A stretch of 64,000 bases of DNA, from contig PDSQ01000026.1 of NCBI GenBank assembly GCA_002747055.1, forward strand, positions 62,001 through 126,000, written 5' to 3'. The notes under the pieces were generated by a model. It was given only the letters and a program-made list of their open reading frames with translations, had not been told where the DNA came from and ran no database searches. This DNA is from Gammaproteobacteria bacterium. GTDB taxonomy: Bacteria; Pseudomonadota; Gammaproteobacteria; Pseudomonadales; Oleiphilaceae. Positions 1 to 10,373 of this stretch are shown here, one piece after another (the first letter of the stretch is position 1; each line of letters opens with the position of its first letter). Position numbers and translations under genes: made by a program.

Positions 1-1
1 A

Positions 2-1714
2 CAAACACCGAATCGAAACGACTACCTCAATTTCACCAAACCTTATCTAACCTTTCCAGCTGCCATATTCACCCGAACAAACCACATCCGGCATACCACG
101 ATGGCAGAACTGACAGGCAAAAAGGTCGGGGTATCACGAAATTACGCGGCACATGAATATGTGAAAGGTCACTTCCCGCAATTGGATCTTGTTCCTGTCG
201 AATCAATTGAAGTAGGTCTCAATATGCTTTCATACGGGCAACTTGACGCGATGATATGCATTACCGCCCCGGCCAGCTATTACATAAATAAAAACGGGCT
301 GACTAACCTTCATATATCAGGTAAATCCGGTTATTCCCTGAAACTCTCAATAGCATCGAGAAAAGATCAACCCGAGTTGGCCGCGATACTTGAAAAAGCC
401 CTGAAAAGAATCCCGAGTGCCAAAAAAAATACCATATTAAACCAATGGATAGATGAGAAATATCAACTTCCACGGCAACCCGGTGTGTTGATCATATTAG
501 TTTCACTACTTCTTTTCGCGACACTAGGCTTCATTATCGTTCTGGCCTGGAAAAAAATGCTGGACAAAAGAGTGACAAAAGCCACAGCGACACTGCAGCG
601 ACAATTAAACGAGCTGGCAGCGAGCAAGACAAAACTCAAGCAATCAGAAAACTTGCTACGCGGCCTGTTTGATCATGCCGACATCGCACTTTTGCTGCAC
701 GATCTGGATGGCACCATCGTCGAGATGAACCAGCAGGCGCTGAATCTGTTTGGCGTTGACCGGGAGGAAATACCAAATATCACCATTACCCAACATCTTT
801 CTGCCAACTCATCGCCGTTCAAGGCAATATTCGAACACTGGGAAAAAGCGGTGAACTATGAAGAGCAACGTTTCAAGTGGCGAAACAAAAATCATAAAAC
901 GAATAAGGAATTCGACGCCGAGGTATACCTCGCCCGCATCAGTGTGCCCCACGGCGATTACGTTCTGGCCAATGTGCATAGTCTGGAAGAGGAAGTAAAA
1001 TACACGCATGACCGAAAAGTCATTTTGTCTCAGGTGGTTCCCCGAATGGAAAAAACCCTGGCATTGATTAAAACCGACTTGCAAGAGATAAGCACGAAAA
1101 ACTCGGCCAAAGTCCAAGAAAGACTACGAACGGCCAATGAACGCCTGCATGAGCTTTCCTTTGTTCTGAACGATTTTTTCGACAACGAATTAATCGAGTG
1201 CAAGAGCATCACATTACAGCTAACCGAACATGACCTGGCACAGGAACTAAAACAAATCGTGGCGAATCTGGGACTCCGTGCCAAAGCCCGACACGTTGCG
1301 CTGGACATCAAAAACCTGACCTCATCGGCTTTGATCAACGCCGACCCTTATCGCTTAAAAAACGCTTTGACCCAGTATATTCAGGTCGCCATCGCGCATA
1401 CAAAGGCCAATGGCACTGTCACACTTATATTGGCCACCATGGAAAAAGCTGGAACAGCGCGATACCATGCGGAAATAGCCCCCAAAAAAATACAACTGAC
1501 GATTTCCTTTCCTGGCCAAGGCGTTCATCCCAAAGACCTGTCAACTGCATTTGATCGTTTTTCGACATTTAGCAAAAAACTGGCTGATACCGACTGCACA
1601 GGCTTGAGCCTGTGTGTCAGCACGCACATGATTGAACTGATGGGAGGCGAGGTATCTATCGACTCCACACCCAATGTTATAACGACTTTCACTCTCCAGT
1701 TCCCCAGCTTATGA
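2..1714 (+). CDS. Partial (5' truncated by window): periplasmic solute-binding (SBP_bac_3-like) sensor, TM, PAS domain, degenerate histidine-kinase-like C-terminus
   Basis: The frame of ORF 101..1714 is open back to base 2 (QTPNRNDYLNFTKPYLTFPAAIF..., SBP-like). TM segment VLIILVSLLLFATLGFIIVLAW, PAS-like segment, C-terminus resembles HATPase (THMIELMGGEVSIDS). Confidence 0.75.
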   Translation, partial: QTPNRNDYLNFTKPYLTFPAAIFTRTNHIRHTTMAELTGKKVGVSRNYAAHEYVKGHFPQLDLVPVESIEVGLNMLSYGQLDAMICITAPASYYINKNGLTNLHISGKSGYSLKLSIASRKDQPELAAILEKALKRIPSAKKNTILNQWIDEKYQLPRQPGVLIILVSLLLFATLGFIIVLAWKKMLDKRVTKATATLQRQLNELAASKTKLKQSENLLRGLFDHADIALLLHDLDGTIVEMNQQALNLFGVDREEIPNITITQHLSANSSPFKAIFEHWEKAVNYEEQRFKWRNKNHKTNKEFDAEVYLARISVPHGDYVLANVHSLEEEVKYTHDRKVILSQVVPRMEKTLALIKTDLQEISTKNSAKVQERLRTANERLHELSFVLNDFFDNELIECKSITLQLTEHDLAQELKQIVANLGLRAKARHVALDIKNLTSSALINADPYRLKNALTQYIQVAIAHTKANGTVTLILATMEKAGTARYHAEIAPKKIQLTISFPGQGVHPKDLSTAFDRFSTFSKKLADTDCTGLSLCVSTHMIELMGGEVSIDSTPNVITTFTLQFPSL

Positions 1715-1736
1715 GGTTTTACACAGCAATTTACAC

Positions 1737-1752
1737 CTGTTTTTATAAACAG
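1737..1752. promoter_or_regulatory. Candidate LexA/SOS box (CTGT-N8-ACAG with all-A/T spacer)
   Basis: CTGTTTTTATAAACAG, about 80 bp upstream of the minC ATG. Confidence 0.4.
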
Positions 1753-1833
1753 TATTGTATAAGTGTCCGGTTTATTGAGACTATTCTCATCCAATACTCA
1801 TCACGACAACAATGACAAGGAACCAATCTGTTC

Positions 1834-2649
1834 ATGCAAACCCCGTCTCCCAATACCGTTGAAGCCAGTTTTACCATGAAAGGGGCACTGATCCCGATGA
1901 CTGTGCTTGAATTGGTGCGTGACGATCCACTCGATTTTGAGCAAGTGTTGCAAGCAAAGGTTGATCAAGCACCCACTTTTTTCCAGGATACGCCCATTGT
2001 ATTGGCACTTGAAAAACTGGAACACCACGAGCAACCGATAGACTTCAGCCGACTGGTCACCATCTGCAAAAAAATGCACATCTATCCTGTCGCGATACGC
2101 GGCGGCAGCAAGCATCATATAACCGCAGCCAGAATGAGTGGACTAGCGATATTACCCGCTGCTGGCAAAAAAACTCAACCTGCGCCGACCCCACCAGACA
2201 AAGAACCACGTGACCAGCCTGAAGCGACTCAACCAACACAGCTAACTCAAACACCCGAATCGCCACACGTGGTTGAGTCTGCCAGGCAGCATCCAAATAG
2301 CGAAACAAGCGACCAGGCAAAACCGGCAAAAATTGTCTATACTCCGGTGCGCTCTGGACAACAAGTCTACGCCAGTGGCACTGATTTGATTGTTTTGGCA
2401 CCGGTCAGTGCCGGAGCGGAAATACTGGCAGATGGCAATATCCATGTCTACGGCCCGTTGCGCGGCAGGGCTTTGGCAGGTATCAAAGGAGACACAAAAG
2501 CGAGAATTTTCTGTCAAAGCCTCGAAGCAGAGCTTGTTTCCGTCGCTGGACAATATAAAATCAGTGAAGATTTACAAGATAAAGGCTGGCGTGAGCCACG
2601 ACAAATTTTTCTCGATCAGGAGAGGCTAACGATAAAACCACTCGTTTAG
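1834..2649 (+). CDS. minC: Septum site-determining protein MinC
   Basis: C-terminal beta-helix motif GNIHVYGPLRGRALAGIKGD; directly followed by minD and minE. Confidence 0.96.
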   Translation: MQTPSPNTVEASFTMKGALIPMTVLELVRDDPLDFEQVLQAKVDQAPTFFQDTPIVLALEKLEHHEQPIDFSRLVTICKKMHIYPVAIRGGSKHHITAARMSGLAILPAAGKKTQPAPTPPDKEPRDQPEATQPTQLTQTPESPHVVESARQHPNSETSDQAKPAKIVYTPVRSGQQVYASGTDLIVLAPVSAGAEILADGNIHVYGPLRGRALAGIKGDTKARIFCQSLEAELVSVAGQYKISEDLQDKGWREPRQIFLDQERLTIKPLV

Positions 2650-2725
2650 CGATTAACAAACACCAACTGCATTTTAAACAGCTGGTCACTCACCTCGTAT
2701 TTCATATTGAAAGGTAGGAATTAAA

Positions 2726-3535
2726 TTGGCAAAGATCATAGTGGTCACCTCTGGGAAAGGAGGAGTGGGCAAAACCACATCCAGCGCATCGATCGCAATA
2801 GGGCTGGCCCTGCGCGGAAAAAAAACGGTCGTCATCGACTTCGATGTTGGTTTGAGAAATCTCGATTTGATAATGAATTGTGAAAGACGGGTTGTCTACG
2901 ACTTCGTCAATGTCATCAACGGTGAAGCAACGCTCAACCAGGCACTTATCAAGGACAAACACGTAAGCAGTCTTTCTATTCTACCTGCATCCCAAACCCG
3001 GGACAAAGAGGCCCTGACCAAAGAAGGGGTCGAAAAAGTTCTTAATGAACTGTCCGAAACCTATGAATACATTATCTGCGATTCCCCTGCGGGTATTGAA
3101 CATGGTGCCTATATGGCACTCTATTTCGCTGATGAAGCCATTGTCGTCACCAACCCGGAAGTCTCCTCCGTACGTGACTCGGACAGGATATTGGGAATTT
3201 TGCAAAGCAAGTCCCGCAGAGCGGAGCTGGCATTGGAGCCGGTCAAAGAGCATCTGCTGCTAACCCGCTATAGCCCGGAGCGTGTCGAAAGAGGTGAAAT
3301 GCTTTCGGTGGAAGATGTAAAAGATATTCTGGCGATAAAACTACTGGGAGTCATCCCAGAATCACAATCCATACTAAACGCCTCCAATAAAGGTGACCCG
3401 GTCATCTTGGACAATAACAGCGACGCAGGCGCATCCTACAGTGATGCGGTGAGCAGACTGTTGGGTGAAGATGTCGAACATCGCTTTATCGAGGTAGAGA
3501 AAAAAGGCTTCTTTAAGCGCATGTTTGGGGTATAA
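2726..3535 (+). CDS. minD: Septum site-determining ATPase MinD (TTG start)
   Basis: Deviant Walker [38 protein letters not shown]-terminal amphipathic helix. Confidence 0.98.
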   Translation: MAKIIVVTSGKGGVGKTTSSASIAIGLALRGKKTVVIDFDVGLRNLDLIMNCERRVVYDFVNVINGEATLNQALIKDKHVSSLSILPASQTRDKEALTKEGVEKVLNELSETYEYIICDSPAGIEHGAYMALYFADEAIVVTNPEVSSVRDSDRILGILQSKSRRAELALEPVKEHLLLTRYSPERVERGEMLSVEDVKDILAIKLLGVIPESQSILNASNKGDPVILDNNSDAGASYSDAVSRLLGEDVEHRFIEVEKKGFFKRMFGV

Positions 3536-3537
3536 AA

Positions 3538-3801
3538 ATGAGTTTCTGGGATTATTTTAAGACAACTAGAAAAAACACGGCATCAGTCGCAAAAGAGAGG
3601 CTTCAGATAATAGTCACTCATGAAAGAACCCGAAGAAGTCAGCCCGATTACCTGCCTGAGTTGCAGCGGGAGATTCTTGAAGTGATTCGGAAATACGTTT
3701 CGATATCGCAAGATGACGTACAGGTTCAGCTTAACAAAAACGACAATTGTTCAGTACTGGAGCTGGATGTGACCTTACCTGATGAGCAGGCTGATAACTG
3801 A
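3538..3801 (+). CDS. minE: Cell division topological specificity factor MinE
   Basis: [38 protein letters not shown]. Confidence 0.97.
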   Translation: MSFWDYFKTTRKNTASVAKERLQIIVTHERTRRSQPDYLPELQREILEVIRKYVSISQDDVQVQLNKNDNCSVLELDVTLPDEQADN

Positions 3802-3921
3802 CTAGCCACACTAGATTCCTGAAATTGGCGGCTGCTTGCTGGCCGCCCTGAAACTAGACCCGTATTCAGGGAAAAGTATTTCCTGTCCTATTGCTATTAC
3901 TTGCCCACTCAATGGAATGCT

Positions 3922-4665
3922 ATGAATACACTGTTTTCAAAAAGCGTTATTTATTCGATCTCGATAATATTGACCACGCTCCAGACCCCATCGGCATTGG
4001 CAATGCCAAAGCATGTCAATCTGCCGGAAGCTCTCGTCAAAGACGACTCAAACTGGGATCAAAAGCTGAACGAAGACAATATCCAAGTCTTCGTCAAGGA
4101 AGTTCCTGATTCCTCGGTCAAGGCATTCAAGGCAACGACAACGTTAAAAGCCCCGATAGACAATGTGTTGGCAGTGATGACTGCCCCCAATTCCTGCGTA
4201 GAATGGTTGCATGGCTGCATCATTTCCTATGGCCTCGATGCAGAAAGCTTTAACGAACGCCATGTTTATTCAGTGAACGATTTACCCTGGCCGGCCACTG
4301 ACAGAGACTATGTGTTACTGATCTCGACCTGGCGAGAGCCGGCAAAAAATCAAATATGGATGGAAATGCATGCGGTAAATGACAAAAAACCGCCCCAGGA
4401 AGAATATGAGCGGGTTACCAGCGCAAACACTGTTTACATATTCGAGCCCACAAATCAAAACACCACTCATGTCACCTGGTTTCAGCACACTGAACCTGGT
4501 GGCGTGCTGCCCGATTGGCTTATTGACGCATTATTGCTGGATATTCCGTTTAAGTCGTTAAAAAAACTGGCAACCGTGGCAAACCGGAGTAAGTATCGAA
4601 ATGCAGAAATAGTGACAGATGACCGAGGTCAAATCATTGGAGTTAAAACGGCTGGCAAGATGTGA
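3922..4665 (+). CDS. Secreted START-domain (StAR-related lipid transfer) protein
   Basis: Signal peptide MNTLFSKSVIYSISIILTTLQTPSALA; START-like segment SFNERHVYSVNDLPWPATDRDYVLL...WFQHTEPGGVLPDWLIDALLLDIPFKSLKKL. Confidence 0.75.
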   Translation: MNTLFSKSVIYSISIILTTLQTPSALAMPKHVNLPEALVKDDSNWDQKLNEDNIQVFVKEVPDSSVKAFKATTTLKAPIDNVLAVMTAPNSCVEWLHGCIISYGLDAESFNERHVYSVNDLPWPATDRDYVLLISTWREPAKNQIWMEMHAVNDKKPPQEEYERVTSANTVYIFEPTNQNTTHVTWFQHTEPGGVLPDWLIDALLLDIPFKSLKKLATVANRSKYRNAEIVTDDRGQIIGVKTAGKM

Positions 4666-4740
4666 CAGACGAGCAGATTTTTATAAAAATCCTGATATAA
4701 TCCGGCTGGCACACTACACTCATATCGCAAGGTTTCAACA

Positions 4741-5202
4741 ATGGACAAACTCGCCAAGGATATAATGACCCCCCATGTAAAGTCCGTGCCGGAAAACTGG
4801 ACAATACAACAATTCGCCAGATTTTGCTCTGACAATGACATATCGGGTAGTCCGGTCGTCAACGCCGAAGGCAGCATTGTCGGAATCGCCACCCTGCAAG
4901 ATGTTGCAGACTTTCATTTTAACTCCACACCATCGGAAGCGGAAAGCGAACTGACTGAAGATGAACGAATAGAGGCCAGAAAACTCCGCCAGTTCCTTTT
5001 TGAAGAAATGCAAAAAATGCCTGTAGAAGTACGCGATATCATGAGCCCCATCGTTTTTTCAGTCGCTGAAGAGTCTTCGATTGGTGATGTCGCACAACAA
5101 ATGATGGACGAACACCTGCACCGAATTTTCGTTACCAAAGACGGCCAGGTAACAGGCATTATCACCACTTATGACCTGCTTAGACTGATCGTCCCGTCGT
5201 AA
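4741..5202 (+). CDS. CBS-domain pair protein
   Basis: Two CBS repeats: DIMTPHVKSVPENWTIQQFA...GSPVVNAEGSIVGIATLQDV and DIMSPIVFSVAEESSIGDVAQQM...VTGIITTYDLL. Confidence 0.9.
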   Translation: MDKLAKDIMTPHVKSVPENWTIQQFARFCSDNDISGSPVVNAEGSIVGIATLQDVADFHFNSTPSEAESELTEDERIEARKLRQFLFEEMQKMPVEVRDIMSPIVFSVAEESSIGDVAQQMMDEHLHRIFVTKDGQVTGIITTYDLLRLIVPS

Positions 5203-5345
5203 ACGCCCAGACGCCCTCTGCCATTTTGTCGGTTCCGTTAGCAAACTTCGCCCTTCAGGGCGAGGAAACAGGGCAGTTGGCATTCCCGGCTACAATCTGC
5301 ATAATGCAACATAAGCATGAACGGATGTAGCAACAGGTCAACGCT

Positions 5346-6728
5346 ATGGCAGACTCAAAATCAACCAAGAAAGTCTATGTATTGGACACCAACGTATTGA
5401 TCCATGACCCAAATTCTCTATTAAACTTTGAAGAGAACGAAGTCATTATCCCAATGACGGTTTTAGAAGAGTTGGATACACTCAAAACCGGCAAACAGTC
5501 AATTGCCGCCGAATGCCGGCAAGCGATTCGTGCAATTGACAACATTCTGGGTGATGCCACACCGAAACAAATAGAAAAAGGTGTTCCGATCAAGCGCGGC
5601 GAAAAGTCGAAGCCTTTGGGTACCATTTCCATTCTGATGAGCGCGGAACCACCCAACTCACCCCGTCTGCCTGCCAACCTCAACGACAATAAAATAATCA
5701 ACAGCCTGGTGAACTTGCAATCCACTTACCAGAACAAGCGGGTTTTTCTGGTCAGTAATGATATCAACATGAGGCTCAAAGCACGCGGGTTTGGTGTCGA
5801 AGCTCAGGATTACCACAACGACCAACTGGTTGACGATGTCGACCTTTTACCCAAAGGCTATTGCGAATACCCGAACTCGTTCTGGGAAACCATCGAAAAA
5901 GTCGAAACGGTACAACGAGAAGGCATTACCGAACATATTTTACCCAAGCTTGGTAAACTCGAAAAAGTGAATATCAATGAGTTTATACTGGATGAAATGG
6001 GATTCATCGGTAAGATCACAGAAATACACGACGACAGTATCATTGTTCAGGATCTGACCAAAGAGGATTTATTGAATCAGGAAGCGTGGGGGCTGATACC
6101 CAGGGATATCTATCAGGCAATCGCACTGCAACTATTACTCGATCCAGACATCCATCTGGTTAATCTTACCGGTGCGGCAGGCTCCGGTAAAACCATTCTG
6201 GCGCTCGCTGCGGCAATAGAAATGACGATAGCAAGCAAGCGATACAAACGAATTATCGCAACTCGAAGTGTGCAAGGGCTCGATGAGGATATCGGCTTTT
6301 TGCCCGGGACAGAAACGGAAAAAATGGAGCCATGGCTCGGTGCCATTACCGACAACCTGGAGGCGTTGCATGAGGATGATGAAAACACCCACAGTAGCGT
6401 CGACTACATTCTGGACAAAGTGCCCATTCAATTCAAATCCTTGAATTATATTCGCGGCAGAAGTTTTCAACACAGCCTGATCATTATCGATGAGTGCCAG
6501 AACCTGACACCACACCAGGTCAAAACCATCGTTACCCGTGCGGGTAACGGCAGTAAGGTGATTTGTCTCGGCAATCTAGCGCAAATAGACACACCTTATT
6601 TGAGCCCGCCCAGTTCAGGCCTGACCTACCTGACTGAACGATTCAAGCAATTCAAATATGGTGGTCACGTTCATTTGCAGGGTGTACCAAGATCGATTCT
6701 GGCAGAGTACGCGGAAGCAAATCTCTAG
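5346..6728 (+). CDS. PIN domain-PhoH family ATPase
   Basis: N-terminal PIN VYVLDTNVLIHDPNSL; PhoH Walker A LTGAAGSGKTILALAAA, Walker B LIIIDECQNLTPHQVKTIVTRAG. Confidence 0.94.
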   Translation: MADSKSTKKVYVLDTNVLIHDPNSLLNFEENEVIIPMTVLEELDTLKTGKQSIAAECRQAIRAIDNILGDATPKQIEKGVPIKRGEKSKPLGTISILMSAEPPNSPRLPANLNDNKIINSLVNLQSTYQNKRVFLVSNDINMRLKARGFGVEAQDYHNDQLVDDVDLLPKGYCEYPNSFWETIEKVETVQREGITEHILPKLGKLEKVNINEFILDEMGFIGKITEIHDDSIIVQDLTKEDLLNQEAWGLIPRDIYQAIALQLLLDPDIHLVNLTGAAGSGKTILALAAAIEMTIASKRYKRIIATRSVQGLDEDIGFLPGTETEKMEPWLGAITDNLEALHEDDENTHSSVDYILDKVPIQFKSLNYIRGRSFQHSLIIIDECQNLTPHQVKTIVTRAGNGSKVICLGNLAQIDTPYLSPPSSGLTYLTERFKQFKYGGHVHLQGVPRSILAEYAEANL

Positions 6729-6796
6729 CCCGCAACGCTGGCGACCATCACGCAGAAGCGGGGTCGTCAGCCAATTCGGTCACACCTGCACAGCAA

Positions 6797-7648
6797 CTAG
6801 GTTATTGATGTTAATCTGCGCAGACAGCCATAACTGACTCTGGGGAGTCCGGCGAAATCCTTGACCGTATTCAAACTTTTAAATCCGGCATCGATCAGCA
6901 TGCTTTTTACCTCGAACGACTGATCATAGCCGTGTTCAAGTAAAAGCCAGCCATTTTCAGCCAGATAGGCAGGACTTTCGCTAACGATATGTCGTATATC
7001 GGTCAAACCATCGTCACCCGATACCAACGCAGACAATGGCTCGAAGCGGATATCGGCTTGCTTCAAATGTGGGTCATTCTGGGCAATATAGGGAGGATTA
7101 CTGACAATAATGTCAAAGTCTGTGGTATTGATATTGGCAAACCAGTCACTGACCAGAAAGTGACAACGCTCGATACCGGTTTTTGCCCCATTATCGATGG
7201 CAAGTGAGATGGCCGATGCTGATTTGTCAACCCCCCAGACTTCTGCATCTGGAAACTCGCTGGACAAAGCCAGAGCAATGGCACCAGTCCCGGTACCCAG
7301 ATCGAGTATTTTCGCTGGAGTAACCCGCTGGTCACTGACCAACTGCAACACTAGCTCGACCACTGTCTCTGTGTCGGGTCGGGGAATCAATGTGCTTGAG
7401 TCAACGCCCAAGTTCAAGCTCCAGAATTCTTTTTCACCGACCAGGTACGCAATTGGCTCGCCACAACGGCGCTTTTCAACCAGCTTCAAAAAAAGACTTT
7501 CATCTTCAGGAGTCACGTTTTTTTCTGGCCAGGTATAAAGGTGAACCCGAGGCTTGTTCAAGACAAAGCCGAGCAAAACCTCCAAATCGAGCCGAGGCGT
7601 GCTGGAGTCCGGTAACTGCACAGAATCCAGTAATTCGGAAATTGTCAT
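6797..7648 (-). CDS. prmC: Peptide chain release factor N5-glutamine methyltransferase
   Basis: ILDLGTGTGAIALAL, NPPY motif IIVSNPPYIAQNDPHL; downstream of prfA. Confidence 0.96.
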   Translation of the reverse strand: MTISELLDSVQLPDSSTPRLDLEVLLGFVLNKPRVHLYTWPEKNVTPEDESLFLKLVEKRRCGEPIAYLVGEKEFWSLNLGVDSSTLIPRPDTETVVELVLQLVSDQRVTPAKILDLGTGTGAIALALSSEFPDAEVWGVDKSASAISLAIDNGAKTGIERCHFLVSDWFANINTTDFDIIVSNPPYIAQNDPHLKQADIRFEPLSALVSGDDGLTDIRHIVSESPAYLAENGWLLLEHGYDQSFEVKSMLIDAGFKSLNTVKDFAGLPRVSYGCLRRLTSIT

Positions 7649-7674
7649 CGCGGTAAAACATCAGTTATCTTGAG

Positions 7675-8760
7675 TCAATCATCAGACAAGCTGGCAAGCA
7701 GATCAGCCTGATACTCGTTCACCAACGGCTGTATCACCGATTCGAGACTTCCCTGCATGACTTCATCCAGCTTGTACAAAGTCAGGTTGATACGATGGTC
7801 AGTCACCCGACCCTGAGGATAATTATAGGTACGAATACGTTCCGACCTGTCACCGCTGCCAACCAGGCTTTTTCGGGTTTCCGCCTGCTCTTTGTCCTGT
7901 GCTGCCTGCTGGGCATCGCGTAACCTGGCTTGCAAAAGAGAAAGGGCTTTGGCCTTGTTCTTATGCTGGGATCGTTCATCCTGACACTCGACGACTATAC
8001 CCGTGGGAAGATGCGTGATTCGTATCGCCGAGTCCGTTTTGTTTACATGCTGACCGCCCGCGCCCGAGGCTCTGAAGGTGTCAATTCTTAGATCCGCTTT
8101 GTTAATGTCGATATCATCCAGCGATTCAGCCTCCGGCATTACGGCTACCGTACAGGCTGAGGTATGGATACGACCCTGGGATTCAGTTTCAGGAACCCGC
8201 TGAACACGATGTGCTCCGGACTCAAACTTGAGATGGCCGTAAACGCCATTGCCAACGACACGACAAATTATTTCCTTGTAGCCACCGTGGTCACCGGCAT
8301 TTTCGCTAATCACTTCCACCTGCCACCTTTGTGCTTCGGCATATCGCGCATACATACGGAATAAATCGCCGGCAAAAATTGCCGCCTCATCGCCACCGGT
8401 GCCTGCTCGTATTTCCAGAAAAGTATTGTGGGTGTCATTGGGATCTTTCGGTAGCAAAAGCTTTTGCAGCTCCGATTCCTGGGTCTGCCTCGAAGCCTCC
8501 GCCGCTGCCAGCTCTTCTTCTGCCATTTCACGCATAGCCGGGTCGGCATCCTTTAACAGCGATCGCGCTTCTTCTATATCATCTTCGGTCTGGCAAAACC
8601 GGTGATAGACTTTCACCACCGACTCGATTTCGGCGTATTCTTTGGATAGCGCCCGGAACTGGTTTTGGTCTGAGATGACACCGGAGTCGCTTAACAAACC
8701 TGCCAGCTCTTCATATCGCTCTGAGATATGCTGCAATTTCAATCTAATTGATTCTTTCAT
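7675..8760 (-). CDS. prfA: Peptide chain release factor 1
   Basis: GGQ motif [36 protein letters not shown]; PxT-type motif [21 protein letters not shown]. Confidence 0.97.
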   Translation of the reverse strand: MKESIRLKLQHISERYEELAGLLSDSGVISDQNQFRALSKEYAEIESVVKVYHRFCQTEDDIEEARSLLKDADPAMREMAEEELAAAEASRQTQESELQKLLLPKDPNDTHNTFLEIRAGTGGDEAAIFAGDLFRMYARYAEAQRWQVEVISENAGDHGGYKEIICRVVGNGVYGHLKFESGAHRVQRVPETESQGRIHTSACTVAVMPEAESLDDIDINKADLRIDTFRASGAGGQHVNKTDSAIRITHLPTGIVVECQDERSQHKNKAKALSLLQARLRDAQQAAQDKEQAETRKSLVGSGDRSERIRTYNYPQGRVTDHRINLTLYKLDEVMQGSLESVIQPLVNEYQADLLASLSDD

Positions 8761-8826
8761 TTATTTTCAACCACATCGACACCTTGGGTTAGTTATCAAA
8801 TTGGAAAACTGGCATCCAAAAACAAG

Positions 8827-10122
8827 CTATCCTTGCTTTTTTTCCGCTTCTGGTACCCTTGAATCTTGTTTTTCTTCCAGCTCAAACAAAAAAGAAAGCC
8901 AATCGCTGACTTCGTTTTTGCCATCGGACGTGGCTTTCCGCACTTGTACCGTCGGCGTATGAATCAACTTATTGGTTATTCCTCTCGCCAGGGCGGCCAA
9001 CACCTTCTCCGGGGCAGCACCGGCTGAAAGTGACTTCAGCGCCTTGGTCAACTCGCGTTCCCTCAGGTTTTCGGCTTGAGAACGAAACTGTTTTAGTATC
9101 GAAACTGCGCCAAGTTCCCGTAAAGAGGACATAAACTCGGTAGCGCCGCTGGCAACCAGATGGCGGGCCTCTTCGGCAGCCCCCTCACGTGACTTGATGT
9201 TCTCATCGATCACTTTTTGCAGGTCATCGACGGTATACAGGTAGACATCGTCCAGCTCCCCGACCTGTGGCTCGATATCACGAGGAACCGCAATGTCAAC
9301 CATAAATATCGGACTGTGTTTACGAATTTTAAGTGCACTTTCCACCGCTCCCTTACCTAAAATTGGCAGTGGACTCGCCGTAGAGGTGATAACGATATCC
9401 GCAAAGGGCAACTGATCTGGAATCTCTGACAGCACCACGGCTTTGCCGTCAAACAGGCTGGCCAGAGATTTGGCCCTGTCCAGAGTTCGATTGGCAACCG
9501 TGATATCAGTGACACCTATCTCATTCAGGTGCCGAGCAACCAGTTCAATCGTTTCACCTGCACCAATCAATAAAGCGGCGTTTTTAGACATATCCGAAAA
9601 TATGTGACCAGCCAGACTCACCGCTGCATAGGCAACAGAAACCGGGTTTTCGCCAATTGCCGTATCGGTGCGAACCCGCTTGGCAACAGAAAACGCCTGT
9701 TCAAACAATCGGCCGAGTATCGAGCCGACCGCGTTGGCCTCTTTGGCTACACAGTAGGCAGATTTAAGCTGCCCCAATATCTGGGGTTCACCCAGAATCA
9801 GCGAATCCAGACCACTGGCAACCTCCATCATATGCCGCACCGCATCTTCATCCCAATAAGCGTAACTGCAAGACTCCAGGTCACTCACACTCAAATCATG
9901 ATAATCACTCAGCCACTCCAATAGTAAACGGCTGCCGGTCAACTCAGTTGAGCAATATAATTCGGTACGATTACAGGTAGAGAGAATAGCGACTTCATTG
10001 ACTTTACTGACATCAAGCACCCGGCTAAGTGCCTGCCTGATTTTGTCAGGGGAAAAAGCGACCTTTTCACGAACATCCACAGAGGCTGTTTTGTGATTAA
10101 TGCCAAGCGCCAGTAAAGACAT
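8827..10122 (-). CDS. hemA: Glutamyl-tRNA reductase
   Basis: [48 protein letters not shown]. Confidence 0.97.
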   Translation of the reverse strand: MSLLALGINHKTASVDVREKVAFSPDKIRQALSRVLDVSKVNEVAILSTCNRTELYCSTELTGSRLLLEWLSDYHDLSVSDLESCSYAYWDEDAVRHMMEVASGLDSLILGEPQILGQLKSAYCVAKEANAVGSILGRLFEQAFSVAKRVRTDTAIGENPVSVAYAAVSLAGHIFSDMSKNAALLIGAGETIELVARHLNEIGVTDITVANRTLDRAKSLASLFDGKAVVLSEIPDQLPFADIVITSTASPLPILGKGAVESALKIRKHSPIFMVDIAVPRDIEPQVGELDDVYLYTVDDLQKVIDENIKSREGAAEEARHLVASGATEFMSSLRELGAVSILKQFRSQAENLRERELTKALKSLSAGAAPEKVLAALARGITNKLIHTPTVQVRKATSDGKNEVSDWLSFLFELEEKQDSRVPEAEKKQG

Positions 10123-10373
10123 AGATCTTAAAAAATTTCCGAATTGAAGCAGCCGGTAATTCTACCTTCCCAAAAGGTCGCATACCAGTAACATATTTCG
10201 ATTTAACAAAAGTTAGGCAAAGTTAACAAAGATTAGCGTTTTTGTTGACAGAATAAAGCTCGACATTGACCATAAAACTGGCTATAAATCGACTATCCTT
10301 TATTTCAAATTGACAAGACATGACCTTCCGGTCCGACTCACCATAGTGAGTATCGTCTGCAAACAAGCCAAAT

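Noticed and set aside
5232-5265. Small CGCCCT/AGGGCG hairpin between the CBS gene and phoH-like gene
   Set aside because: Very short stem without a U-tract; insufficient for a terminator call.
10245-10290. TTGACA near TATAAA upstream of the TPR lipoprotein gene
   Set aside because: The -10-like element does not fall at a convincing spacing from TTGACA; not called as a promoter.
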